From contig CAVOZC010000024.1 of assembly GCA_963700865.1 (NCBI GenBank), positions 1 through 64,000 on the forward strand: DNA of 64,000 bases, written 5' to 3'. The stretch comes from CAVOGJ01 sp963700865. Its GTDB lineage: Bacteria > Planctomycetota > Planctomycetia > Pirellulales > Pirellulaceae. The position numbers and the translations under genes are program-made. Shown in pieces: positions 19,008 to 28,707 of this stretch (positions are counted from its first letter, which is position 1; each line of letters opens with the position of its first letter). The notes beneath the pieces are model-generated. The model made no database searches. It saw only the letters and a list, made by a program, of their open reading frames with translations, and was not told the origin of the DNA.

Positions 19008-20315
19008 GACAGACCCTTCCTCCCCAAAAATGCACTTCTACGCAGGTCTTACGAATATAGTTTCTCAGCGAGCAGATCGAACGTCAAACGACGAGTTTTT
19101 CTTGTACTTGTCTAGAAAAACTCATCCGAACTTCCTTCGCTGGGAAGAATGCCAGCGCCGCAAGCGGTCGATTAACCGCGTTTTTCCATGATTGCCTGTT
19201 CCCAATGAGACTTGAACCGATCGACCCACGATTTGGTGGGACGAGCACCCGACATCGCCACGCGTTGACAACTCGCCGTCTTGCCGCATTCGCTGAGGTG
19301 TCTCCGGCCAAATGACACCGCTGCGGGGACACGGCAGGCAATTCTGACGCGAGCGATGCATGTTCGGTGAGTTCCAGATCCGGCCAGTTGCGGTCGGTGT
19401 CTCGACCGCCGTAGGAATACTGCAACGGCAAAGCCTTGGCATTGGCCGCGGGTGGCACGGGCGGCCGGCCGTAGTGAGCTTAGCTACCCGAGAAGCCCGG
19501 TTCGGACGGTTGCCCGTGTTCCTTGGGCACAAGAGGTTACCGCGCGTCGGCGGTTGAAGAACCGACCGTTTAACGGCGTCGCGTGCTGGCGGTCTCGACG
19601 AGTGGTCGCCGTTGCTCCGTGAGAAGCGACGCCTGGCGGAAGTCGGAAGTGACATGACAGCCGTAGGCGCTAGCCTCGGGCCTGGGCGAGTGCACGTCAT
19701 GCCGTCCGATCGTGTTTCCGACTTTGCATGATATTTCACTTGCACTGGCGCGTGGTGCCGGCCGGAGAGACGAAAGAAGAGACCAGCCCGAGGCTCGGTG
19801 GCCACCTTACGACGACACTGCACCCGCCCGCGTTTCACTTGCCACCACATCAAGCGAAATTCAACGTGAGGGCTGGGGCGGTCAAGGCCGACCCTTGCTG
19901 ACGATGGTCCACCCAGCGTCCCCAGGGGAACGCTGGGACGCAAAACCTTTTGGCTGCAGGAAGGGAAGAATCGCCCGCTCGAAAAAACCAGCATGCTCCC
20001 TTGCCCTATGACAATTCGGCAAGGCGCTTTCCCAGTAACTCGACCGTTCCAGACGCCGCTGGAAAAGTAACTCTGCGAATGGCTCGGGCAAAACAAGGCC
20101 CTCCCCGCCAAGCAGGTGGAAGACATCCTCCCTGCGTGCCATATGCTCGCCGACGTATCGATACGCGGCTAGCGCTGAGCGGTTTGCTCCATGCGATTGC
20201 CGCTCCGCTTTTCCCAATCCACAACGGCTGGCCAGCCGTTGGCTGCCAGCGGAGCGAATATCGAATTCCATGCGCGGCGACGAAATCGGCCTGCCGGCAC
20301 ATGGTGGTCCGGCAG
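19008..20315. other. Intergenic region with a degraded inverted repeat; no gene
   Basis: No credible coding region. The part 19560-19830 is an inverted, decayed copy of the modular repeat (next entry). The rest shows nothing I can name. Confidence 0.6.
19560..19830 (-). repeat. Degraded, inverted copy of the modular repeat
   Basis: Read on the minus strand, the segment contains pieces of module A (GGCTGGTCTC, CTCTCCGGCC), the module C start (CAAGTGAAATATCAT), GACGGCATGACGTGCACTCGCCCAGGC, and GCGCCTACGGCTGTCATGTCA. The same order occurs on the plus strand at 305-490 and 9275-9465. Many changes and deletions show it is an older copy. Confidence 0.75.
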
Positions 20316-22088
20316 TCACCGCCACGGCCGACTGGGTGCCCGCCTTGCCAGCGGAACCAGCGCCAGGAACAGCCACGGCGCGATGGGCGGCTCTGGAACG
20401 GTTGCGGGAGAAGAGCTGAGGAATTTGGAAATGTTCCAGACATTAAAGTCGCCAACATCGATTTGTCCGTCGGCGTTGAAGTCGCCACCGCACCAGGCCG
20501 CGTTGGCGGTGTATTTGGCGTTGTTCCAGATATTGAAATCGCCCACGTCGACATTCCCGTCCAGATTCGCGTCGCCGGCCAGAAAGGCATTGCCCCCTGT
20601 CGCCGCCGGATTGTTGGCACCTCCAACCGTCAACCAGCCTCCGACCGGATCGGCAATATCGGCGCTATCGACCACGCCGTCGCCGTTCATGTCAAAGGCG
20701 AGATCCGTGCTACCAGCGGCGACGGCCGCAACGAGCGCGTCGATATCCAAACAGTCCCAGTTGCCGTCACCATTGAAATCTCCGGTGACATCGGGCGGCG
20801 CTAACGCTGTCAAGCGGTAGATGTTATTCGACAAGCCCAGTATATGCACCTCACCGTATTGATCCAATTCGACCGATTTGATCCTCGCGCCGGGATACTG
20901 TGAGTAGACATAATTCCCGGGAAAGAGCAGCGACAACTCACCTGTCGCCGGATCACCCACCCACACCTTTCCGCTCGACCAATCACCGGCAATGTATTTG
21001 CCATTCAGCCAGGGAATTTCACTTCCGCTGTAGATTGCCCCGCCGATGATTGCATGCCCGTCGGTATGGTCGTACTCGAAAAGAGGGTCGACCAGCCCCA
21101 ATTCCTCAGCCAGGGTCAGTCCCGTGATGGGGTCGGGTACGTCCGGAGAGACGTCCTGTTCCACTTGGTCCGCCAGGAAACTACCCTCCTTATAAGGCCA
21201 GCCGTAATTGGCCGCGGCTTCGACGCGGTTGACCTCTTCGATGTTGTTATTCCCCACATCGCCGGCGTACAACGCTCCAGTTACCGGATCAAAATTGATG
21301 CGATGCGGATTGCGGAATCCGTAGGCATAGACCTCAGGAGCCACCAGAGGGTCACCGATGAACGGATTGTCGTCGGGCACGCCGTATTTTCCATTGGCCG
21401 AGTTGGTACCCAGGGGATCGATGCGGAGTATTTTTCCGTAAACGCTCCCCAGATCCTGTGCCCTTTCCAGGACATTGTCCTCGCCCAAAGAGACGTACAT
21501 TTTTCCGTCGGGCCCGAAGTCGATATCGCCAACATTGTGCAGCCGATCCGATTGATGAAATCGAATGACCTCGCGCGTGATCGCGCCCGTGAACGAGTTC
21601 GCCGCGATGTTGTTCATGGTGACCTCGACCAACATCGAATGGGAGAACGTGCCTTCTCCGCCACTCGTGAAGTCAGGAACCCCGGTACCGTCCCGATCGA
21701 CGAGCACCGTATAAAATTTACCGTAGCCCGGACTGGCTGCATCGGCAAAGCCTGGATGAAAGGCAACGGCGGGACTTCCCTCCGCGCCCGTCGTATCCGC
21801 TGCGTCGACTCGCAGCGAGGCGCCGACCGTGCCATTGGCCTGCATCATGTAGACCGTGTTAAAGCTGCGAATGGCCAGCATCCTCCCGGATCCATCAGGA
21901 AAAGCCTCCATGTCCAGGGCGTTGGTCAGTGCATACGAAGGCGTCAAACCGACCGACACACCCAACGATCCATCAGTGTTGAGGACTTCAAAGTCAGGAA
22001 AGTAATCCTGGCCCCCGGCGAGCGATGCCGCCATGGCCCACATGCCAAGTGACAGGACGACTGTATTCTTCACGGCCGAAATGATCAT
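20316..22088 (-). CDS. Secreted PQQ-dependent sugar dehydrogenase-like protein with dockerin repeats and PEP-CTERM
   Basis: The first 420 or so residues form a six-bladed propeller of the soluble glucose dehydrogenase/HHIP-like type: VAFHPGF, DIDFGPDGKMYVSLG, GKILRIDPLG, DNPFIG, VYAYGFRNPHRINFDP, GDVGNNNIEEVN, NYGWPYKEG and IGGAIYSG. Family members oxidise sugars with PQQ, but many have no proven substrate. Two dockerin/EF-hand-like parts follow (GDFNGDGNWDC, DMNGDGVVD, and the pair ending VDVGDFNIWN), then VPEPP and a hydrophobic, basic tail. The start at 22088 opens a signal peptide (ISAVKNTVVLSLGMWAMAASLAGG); a GTG two codons earlier (22094) is better spaced from GAGGAAG. A second protein of this build is at 49733. 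Confidence 0.83.
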   Translation of the reverse strand: MIISAVKNTVVLSLGMWAMAASLAGGQDYFPDFEVLNTDGSLGVSVGLTPSYALTNALDMEAFPDGSGRMLAIRSFNTVYMMQANGTVGASLRVDAADTTGAEGSPAVAFHPGFADAASPGYGKFYTVLVDRDGTGVPDFTSGGEGTFSHSMLVEVTMNNIAANSFTGAITREVIRFHQSDRLHNVGDIDFGPDGKMYVSLGEDNVLERAQDLGSVYGKILRIDPLGTNSANGKYGVPDDNPFIGDPLVAPEVYAYGFRNPHRINFDPVTGALYAGDVGNNNIEEVNRVEAAANYGWPYKEGSFLADQVEQDVSPDVPDPITGLTLAEELGLVDPLFEYDHTDGHAIIGGAIYSGSEIPWLNGKYIAGDWSSGKVWVGDPATGELSLLFPGNYVYSQYPGARIKSVELDQYGEVHILGLSNNIYRLTALAPPDVTGDFNGDGNWDCLDIDALVAAVAAGSTDLAFDMNGDGVVDSADIADPVGGWLTVGGANNPAATGGNAFLAGDANLDGNVDVGDFNIWNNAKYTANAAWCGGDFNADGQIDVGDFNVWNISKFLSSSPATVPEPPIAPWLFLALVPLARRAPSRPWR

Positions 22089-22166
22089 GTTCACGGTGTT
22101 GTCTTCCTCGTTGTCGAATTCATGGGCGAATTCACCGGTTCCCGGCAGCGGCTTCCATGCTAACAC

Positions 22167-23330
22167 TTGCCGTCAGGTGGCTCAAGCAAGAAAGTAATGG
22201 CACCCCTGAGCGGCGACCGACCGGGGTGCGGAGAATCGATGGATCATCGATATCTACCAGCTAGTTGCCACGTCGCGGACTGCGGCCGCTGCCACGAATG
22301 GCCATCGTCGAGAAGGCGAAAGCAAGTCCGTCGATGGCATCCGGCCCCGGCGAACTCGCCTGGCAAACGGAACAGCGGGGCAGACTCGCGAGTTGCAGAA
22401 CTTGGCATCAACGCCTCGCCCGCACATGCCTGCGGTGCCGCGCCGGCGTTCTCGACTGCGGCACCAAGATCGAACATGCGGGTTTAGACTTGGTTTTCGG
22501 TGTTCATTGGTTGCTGTTCGATTTGCTTGCGTCGATTGTCATACTTGGCCGAGTCCGCTTCTTGCCTTGATGGACAACTTGGCCAGAATGTACAACCCGT
22601 CCGGCAGGCGGTGCGAGGCCATCGGCCGCTAACAGCCAGGGGGGAACGTTTTTTGCGAAGCAGTCGGCGGCGGAATCTACGGAGACGCTCAACGTCCTGG
22701 ACCGTCTGGCCTTTGCGTACGAGGAGGTGGCGAGGCTGCCTGATCGGCCACGGCGCGGAGCCGCTCGATGGTCGTGCAAGCTCCCGTTGGGGCAGGCAAT
22801 GTGAGTCGATCGCGCCCTTATCCACATCAGGAGTCCTGGCAGGCTGCGTGACGGCGGTTTGCCATCCGCGCCGCAGCGGCCCCTCTGCCAGGGATTCCTG
22901 GCAGCAGAGCAGTGCATGGCACCCAAGTATTCCAGTTGCCGCATCAAAAAGTAAGCAGGACGAAGGGCAGTCGAACGCCGCGTCAGCAGCCCGACGTCAG
23001 GGGCCAGCAGCCGGGCGCGACACCGGTGGTTCAGTCGTCCGGGTGCTCGGTCCGTCCCGCTCTTCATGCGTTCTCGAAGATGTCTCCGCGGTCCGGGGCG
23101 AAGTCCGCCAACATCCCGCCGAGGGAATGGATCTTCTCAGCTGGCATGGCAACAAGGGCCTGCTGGTATTCCTTGACGGTTACCGGCAGGGTAGGCCAAG
23201 CGCCGATGACTGCCCGCAGATGGGGGTCTGTGGTCCCATGTTTGGTCCCACTTGGGATCAGATGTGCGATTTTCTCGGTGTTTTCCGCGGTGGTTCGAAT
23301 CCGGTAGCGCACCGACTCGATTCTCCCTGA
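22167..23330. other. Intergenic region; one doubtful short frame
   Basis: A plus-strand frame covers most of 22500-23330, but its Arg/Ser-rich translation does not look like a protein. The only hint of coding is on the minus strand at 23064-23312 (82 residues, containing DPHLRAVIGAWPTLP), which reminds me of tails downstream of planctomycete phage-type integrases. I would treat it as a possible remnant only. Confidence 0.4.
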
Positions 23331-25097
23331 TTAGCGATCACCCACTTCTTGCAGTGCTTCGCGGCGGGCTGCCTCAAATTCATCACCGGGCATCCACTGC
23401 GGCATGGCCTCCTGATTGGCCACGAGCCACCCCGTGTAGAATAAGAGGCGAACATCCTCGACGGCACCCCGCAGGTCCCAATCGTCCCGGTATTCATCAC
23501 TCGGCTGATGGTAGGCGCTGCGAATCCAGTCCTCTTTCTGCTGTCTGCCCCAACCTTCTGGCTGCCCTTCAATCTCGACGCCGCCGTGTAAGTAAACGCC
23601 GGGCACGCCGATCTTTGCCAGGCTGAACTGATCGGACCGGTAATAATAGCCTCGATCAGGGAACAGGTCGGGCACGACCGTGCGGCGCTGTGACTCCGCA
23701 ACCCGACGGACCACTCCGTCCAGCGACGACTTTCCCAGGCCGATCACATTCACATCGAACGACCGGCCCAGAATATTGACTCCGTCAATATTGATCACGG
23801 CGGCCATGCGACCTGGAGGAATCGTGGGATGCTCGGCAAAGTATTGCGAGCCCAGCAATCCCTGTTCTTCCGCCCCTACAGCGGCAAACAGTACCGATCG
23901 CCGTGGCCGCTGCCCGGCCTTGGCGAGTGCCCCGCAAGCTTCCGCGATGGCCAGCAACGCGGCGGTCCCCGAGGCGTTATCGACGGCGCCGTTGTAGATA
24001 TGGTCGCCCGTCTCGTCCCTCTCCGCCGCCATTCCCAGGTGATCGTGGTGAGCCATAAACACGACGACTTCGTGCCGCAGACGTGGATCGCTCCCCTCCA
24101 TCCGCGCCAAGACGTTTCCGGTTTCCTGCTGCCGCACATCGCACTTCATTTTCAGGGACAACCGCGTGTCCAGCGGCAGCGGGCGAAAATCCCGTGACTC
24201 GGCCAATGCCCGTAACTCGTCAAGGTCGTAACCGGCAAATCGCACAAGATCACGCGAGGCCGCTTCGGTCATCCAGCCTCGCAGCTCCATTTGAGGAAGA
24301 TCTTGTTGGGCCAGTTCAAACTCCTCCCCCGACCACGACGTCTGTACGACTTGAAACGGGTAACCTGCCGACTCGTCCGTGTGGATCAGAATCGCCCCCA
24401 CCGCGCCTTGTCTGGCCGCCGCAAGATATTTGTAATCCCAGCGCCCGTAATACAGTCGCCGCTTCCCTGCGAACAGTTCGGGGTCATCCGCCGGATCATT
24501 ATTCATCATCAACAGCACTTTCCCACGCAAATCGGCTCCCTTGTAATCGTCCCACGCATACTCGGGCGCCTGAATTCCGTAGCCGACGAAGACCAGTTCT
24601 GCGTCCTCGAACCCGACCTCTTGCCGCGGCGTGCCGCTGGTAAACACAAATTGTTCATGGCGAATCAGCGACAAGGATCGATCACCCTTGCGGAAGTGGA
24701 TTTGTTCCGGTGGATAGGTCCGCACGCCCACGAGTGGAACGCGTTGGTACCAACCAGCCTCTTCCCCAGCCGGGGAAAACCCATGTGATTCAAACTCCGT
24801 CGCCAGGTAGCGCTGGGTGATCCGATCCCCCCGCGAACCGGGACCGCGACCTTCCAAGAGGTCATCGGCGAGAAAGCGGGTGTGCGCCCGCAGTGACGGC
24901 TCGTCGATGTAGCTCTCCACCATCCGGGAGACTTCCTGCGGCACCAGCCCCGGCGACTCCGGCGACTCCGGCGACTCGGCCTTGGCCACGAACGGCATCC
25001 ACTGCAGCGTGGCCAGCACGATCAGGGTCGCGCCGGCGAAGTGCATGTTCCTGTCAACGGCAAGTCGCAGCTTCATGTGCATCAGGTAGTTTCGCAT
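23331..25097 (-). CDS. Secreted M28-family zinc aminopeptidase
   Basis: The product has 588 residues. The start at 25097 is supported by GGAGA six bases upstream. A membrane or signal segment lies at about residues 20-40, then a spacer of repeated Pro-Glu-Ser (three 9-bp units, 24951-24977). A PA-like domain is inserted after FLADDLLEGRGPGSRG. The M28 catalytic part has the zinc ligands and catalytic acids in order: MAHHDHLGM, GAVDNASGTAALLAIAEA, VGAEEQGLLGS, NIDGVN, and the late His in SAYHQPSDEY. Family enzymes remove N-terminal residues from peptides, here probably in the periplasm. It lies just downstream of the DUF4241 gene in the same direction. Confidence 0.87.
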   Translation of the reverse strand: MRNYLMHMKLRLAVDRNMHFAGATLIVLATLQWMPFVAKAESPESPESPGLVPQEVSRMVESYIDEPSLRAHTRFLADDLLEGRGPGSRGDRITQRYLATEFESHGFSPAGEEAGWYQRVPLVGVRTYPPEQIHFRKGDRSLSLIRHEQFVFTSGTPRQEVGFEDAELVFVGYGIQAPEYAWDDYKGADLRGKVLLMMNNDPADDPELFAGKRRLYYGRWDYKYLAAARQGAVGAILIHTDESAGYPFQVVQTSWSGEEFELAQQDLPQMELRGWMTEAASRDLVRFAGYDLDELRALAESRDFRPLPLDTRLSLKMKCDVRQQETGNVLARMEGSDPRLRHEVVVFMAHHDHLGMAAERDETGDHIYNGAVDNASGTAALLAIAEACGALAKAGQRPRRSVLFAAVGAEEQGLLGSQYFAEHPTIPPGRMAAVINIDGVNILGRSFDVNVIGLGKSSLDGVVRRVAESQRRTVVPDLFPDRGYYYRSDQFSLAKIGVPGVYLHGGVEIEGQPEGWGRQQKEDWIRSAYHQPSDEYRDDWDLRGAVEDVRLLFYTGWLVANQEAMPQWMPGDEFEAARREALQEVGDR

Positions 25098-25161
25098 GAA
25101 TTGTCTCCGCAAGGTACGTCACGTGGCCCGGCCGCGGCGCGGTCAAAAAGGACACCGCTTC

Positions 25162-25980
25162 TTAACGGTCCCACTCCGGCTGGCCGACCATCCCGAAGTC
25201 GACGAACAGCGCGATGGGATGTTGCGACGCGTCGCGCTGGATGTAGCAACTGGCGACCCCGTCTCCCCACCCGGAAGAGACGATGAACAGGTTCGCATCC
25301 GCTGGCCCCGACTCGCGAAACAGATGACTCGGTTGTCCCGTCAGATAGAGATTTGATCCGTCCTCCGGCCCTGGCACAAGCTCTCCCGAAGCGTTCTCAT
25401 CGGCCGCGGTGCGCTCGAGCAGCCACCCAAATGAGGCGGGCGTGCCGATGGCGGCTGTCGCGGAATCGATTGGAAACCAGGGTAGCTCGCGGCGGAGACG
25501 CGCCTGCACGACTCGCCACTCTTCCGTAAACGCCGGCTCGAGCGACACCGGCGTTGCATCCGCGAACCGAACACGGACGGCCGCCAGCCGCTGATCTTGG
25601 GGTGTTGAGAGGACGAGCGCTTCCGCCGGAAAGCGACCTGACGGGAAGAGCGTATCGAATTCCGCGGGAATCTCGCCCTCGTGTCCCGCGAGGCTGGGGT
25701 CCTCGACGATGATGCGCCCGCTGGGCACTGCCAGGCATCCCATGGGGACGACGGCCGCGCGTCGCGCGTGGTCAGCGAAAGCGCTCGGTACGTCAAACGC
25801 GTTCATCAAGTCCGTATGGCGCAACGGCGCCCCGGCGGCGAGAAAATCGGCAAACCCCTTCTTGTCGGCTCGCCAGCGCCGCACGCGTTCGATGGAAAAA
25901 ACTGCGACCAATCCCAGCGCGAGAAGCATGATCAGGCTGAGCAGAATTGCGGCGATCGCCGTCGAAAGTGTCAGGAGCAT
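25162..25980 (-). CDS. Membrane-anchored DUF4241 protein
   Basis: From the ATG at 25980 the product (272 residues) starts with a long membrane segment (LLTLSTAIAAILLSLIMLLALGLVAVF), followed by a DUF4241-like domain. The family's closing features are present: FIVSSGWGDGVASCYIQRD and IALFVDFGM. The role of DUF4241 is unknown. A longer version starting at 26043 would overlap the upstream ATPase gene by 35 bases; neither start has a clear ribosome binding site. It is likely co-transcribed with the HerA-like gene before it. Confidence 0.65.
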   Translation of the reverse strand: MLLTLSTAIAAILLSLIMLLALGLVAVFSIERVRRWRADKKGFADFLAAGAPLRHTDLMNAFDVPSAFADHARRAAVVPMGCLAVPSGRIIVEDPSLAGHEGEIPAEFDTLFPSGRFPAEALVLSTPQDQRLAAVRVRFADATPVSLEPAFTEEWRVVQARLRRELPWFPIDSATAAIGTPASFGWLLERTAADENASGELVPGPEDGSNLYLTGQPSHLFRESGPADANLFIVSSGWGDGVASCYIQRDASQHPIALFVDFGMVGQPEWDR

Positions 25981-26008
25981 GGCAAGTTTCGTCAGTCCCA
26001 AATCGGCT

Positions 26009-28513
26009 TTAACAGTAGAGGGGACTGTTGTCCCCGTGGGCATTGCGGGCGAAGGGAACCCAGGCCAGCGCCAACAGCCGCAAATCAATATCGACGCGAC
26101 GGGGCTTGAGCGGCAATTCCTGCACTTCAAGGTTCATCGCCTCGAACTGGCTCATGAGTTCGTCCACTTCCTTCTCCAACTCGTCCTGTAATTCACTTAG
26201 CTTGCTTTCATAGGTTTCCACGTCCTCGCGGGCTCGTTGCACATCGCCTGCTTCTTCCGAGGCCCGGCCGACGCCTCGAGCCGCCGTGGCCGCCCGCCCG
26301 ACGTTCGTGGAACTCAATTTCTTGCGACCGAGCACCATCGAGAGGATGGTTGCTCCCACGTTGATCGCGGTCTGCAGATTGACGCCCGCTGCCTGCTGCG
26401 CCTCGCGTTCCACTCGCAGTTCGGCTTTCCGCAACCGCTCCTCAAGGGTCGCCAGTTTCGAGGCATATTTTTTCTTCAGGTCGTCAACCTTTTGATCGCG
26501 TATTTCGCGCGCCTGCTCCGAAATACGGATGCGAAAATCGCGCTCCGTTTCTCCCGCTTCTGAAATCGCGTCCAGGGCGGCGCATTTGAGCAGAATGAAT
26601 CGTCGCGTGCGATAGAGATGATCCGCCAGGTTCTTCTGCCATGATCGATAACTCTTGGCGTCCGCGGCGGTGGATGGGACATCGAGAAAGTCAGCCGTCT
26701 CCAGCGGCTCCTCCGCGAGATCGTCGACCGTTAACTCGATATTCTTCGCCGCCTGCCAGTCGATTCCCAGGTGCGCATTGTCGAGTGCCAACAACATGGC
26801 CACATCTTCATCCGCTTCCAGGTTTTTTCGCGAGTCGACAAAATGGATACGGCCCAACGCCAATAAGTGAGGCTGGTAGACCACGTCGCGTTGCCCCTGG
26901 GCGGCGCCAACGGAAGGAACACCTGGGGCACATTCGGCGGCAACACGGGACGCGGCGCGGCGAGGTTCGCCGTACCCGAGGGGATGGGTTGGGGCACGGC
27001 ATCCGCCGTCTCCGCCTGGCTCGCCCCGTCCGCCTGATTGGCAATTTCCGCTGGGACGCGCTTCCGCCTGGGACGCCGCTGGTTCCGCGCGACGGCTTTC
27101 CATCAATTCTTTGATTTGCGGCCGCGTCAAGGGCCCCGCCAGGTAGGAGAGCGCCCAACGCGTCTGAAAAATCCGCGGCGGGCCCCCGTGCACGTTGTGC
27201 ATCAAGAACACCCGCTTTCGCAGGGACGAGAGTTGATCACTCAAGGCCGACCGGTCAAAGCCGGCCCCCGCTTCCTGGGACGCGCCCTCCAGGCCATCCA
27301 GCACCCGCTGCTTGTCCTGATCCGTCTGCAGGCGTCCGAGAAACCAGGTCCCCGCGTTCGAGAGAGCTTTGTAATCAAGGTCGACCGGATTCTGTGTGGC
27401 CAGGACCAGCCCGACGCCATACGCGCGGGCCTGCTTGAGCATGGTCAGCAGAGGCTTCTTCGTCGGTGGCTCGGCTACCGGTGGCAGGTAACCGAAGAGT
27501 TCGTCAATGTAGATCACGGCGCGCAAGCTGTTGGTCCCCTTGCGGGTCCGCATCCAGCTGAGCGTTTCGTTCAGCAGGAGCGACGTGAAGAACATGCGTT
27601 CTGATTCCGCGAGATGAGCCGTATAGAAGATAGAAACGCGCGGCTTGCCAGCTGGCGTATAGAGCAACTTATCCACATCCAGCGGGTCCCCCGTCATCCA
27701 GGCCGCAAAGCCCGGCGACGCAAGCAGATTGTTCATCGCCATTGCCAAACCGAAACGGTCTTTCGACGGAAAGAATGACTCGATGTCCATCACGCCAACC
27801 TGTTTCATCGGCGGGGTTTGCACAAGTTGAATGAGCGTGCCCAGGTTAACTCCCTGCTTCTTCTGCCAGCAATCATCGAGAATCGTGGTGAGCAGGATAT
27901 GTTCGCGAGAGCGAATCGGATCGGCGTCGATGCCCAACAGTGTCAAGACACTCGTCGCGGTAATCGAGACGCGATCGCGGTAAAGATCACGATCTTGCAA
28001 GACCGCGTCGGATGGCGCTGCAAACGAAGACAAGATGGAAAGCGGCAGTCCCGCCTCACTACCTGGCGTGTAGATACTAAAATCACACGCCTCCTTCAGC
28101 GACCGAATCCGCTCCGGAGACTGATCCCAGTCCGCGAGTCCCTTGCTCCACAACGCGGCCGTTTCTTTCGCCAATTCCTCGGGGCTGATTTCCCGCAACC
28201 GAGCCTCCTCGACGGATACCCAGGGCTGAAAATCGGACGGGCGGAGATCTGGAAACGTCAGCAGCAGGTTGGTTAAATCCCCCTTGGGATCAATGACGAG
28301 CGCGGGAATCCCATCGATCGCGGCTTCTTCCAGCAAAGTGATGCCCAATCCCGTTTTGCCGCTCCCTGTCATCCCCACACACACGGCGTGGGTCACCAAG
28401 TCCTTGGATTCGTACGCCACGTAGCGCTGGGAGGAACCATCCGCGGCAGTTCCATACTCCTTGCCAAGATAAAACGTGGCCGGACTCTCGATACTGCTTT
28501 TTTGATCCCCCAC
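26009..28513 (-). CDS. HerA/VirB4-like P-loop ATPase with a coiled-coil tail
   Basis: The protein has a Walker A motif (GMTGSGKT, about residues 47-54), VIDPKGDLTN, a Walker B (AVIYIDELFG, about 335) and an ATQNPVDLDYK sensor stretch, as in DUF87/HerA-type ATPases that pump or process DNA. The second half has a coiled coil (about 660-790). A GTG start at 28513 or 28516 follows GGGAGGGA closely; an upstream GTG at 28531 is also in frame. Between about 27055 and 26885 the open frame reads as nonsense, while the neighbouring frame gives VPAEIANQADG and RPVLPPNVPQVFLPLAPP, which fits family sequence. Two shifts that cancel out therefore seem to be present. The substrate is not known; no partner nuclease adjoins it. 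Confidence 0.75.
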   Translation of the reverse strand: MGDQKSSIESPATFYLGKEYGTAADGSSQRYVAYESKDLVTHAVCVGMTGSGKTGLGITLLEEAAIDGIPALVIDPKGDLTNLLLTFPDLRPSDFQPWVSVEEARLREISPEELAKETAALWSKGLADWDQSPERIRSLKEACDFSIYTPGSEAGLPLSILSSFAAPSDAVLQDRDLYRDRVSITATSVLTLLGIDADPIRSREHILLTTILDDCWQKKQGVNLGTLIQLVQTPPMKQVGVMDIESFFPSKDRFGLAMAMNNLLASPGFAAWMTGDPLDVDKLLYTPAGKPRVSIFYTAHLAESERMFFTSLLLNETLSWMRTRKGTNSLRAVIYIDELFGYLPPVAEPPTKKPLLTMLKQARAYGVGLVLATQNPVDLDYKALSNAGTWFLGRLQTDQDKQRVLDGLEGASQEAGAGFDRSALSDQLSSLRKRVFLMHNVHGGPPRIFQTRWALSYLAGPLTRPQIKELMESRRAEPAASQAEARPSGNCQSGGRGEPGGDGGCRAPTHPLGYGEPRRAASRVAAECAPGVPSVGAAQGQRDVVYQPHLLALGRIHFVDSRKNLEADEDVAMLLALDNAHLGIDWQAAKNIELTVDDLAEEPLETADFLDVPSTAADAKSYRSWQKNLADHLYRTRRFILLKCAALDAISEAGETERDFRIRISEQAREIRDQKVDDLKKKYASKLATLEERLRKAELRVEREAQQAAGVNLQTAINVGATILSMVLGRKKLSSTNVGRAATAARGVGRASEEAGDVQRAREDVETYESKLSELQDELEKEVDELMSQFEAMNLEVQELPLKPRRVDIDLRLLALAWVPFARNAHGDNSPLYC

Positions 28514-28707
28514 CACGTCCCTCCCGTGCACACGCTGTGACTGCCTGACTTTCGCGCCATATTCTAACGTAAGGTCGCGGCGACGCGTATGTCGACTTCC
28601 GTCGATTCGGCCCCACCTCTCCTTGGGACTTTGCGACGAGTGGGGTACGATCCGACGAACCGCCCGAGCGTATTTTCACTTTGAGCCAACCGACAGAGCG
28701 CCCTCCG

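Noticed and set aside
23250..23330. tRNA-like T-arm (GGTTCGAATCC) on the plus strand
   Set aside because: The arm beside it does not pair well, and no D-arm, anticodon arm or acceptor stem could be fitted.
22500..23330. 276-codon plus-strand open frame
   Set aside because: Arg/Ser-rich translation, no domain, no binding site; open frames of this size are expected by chance in GC-rich DNA.
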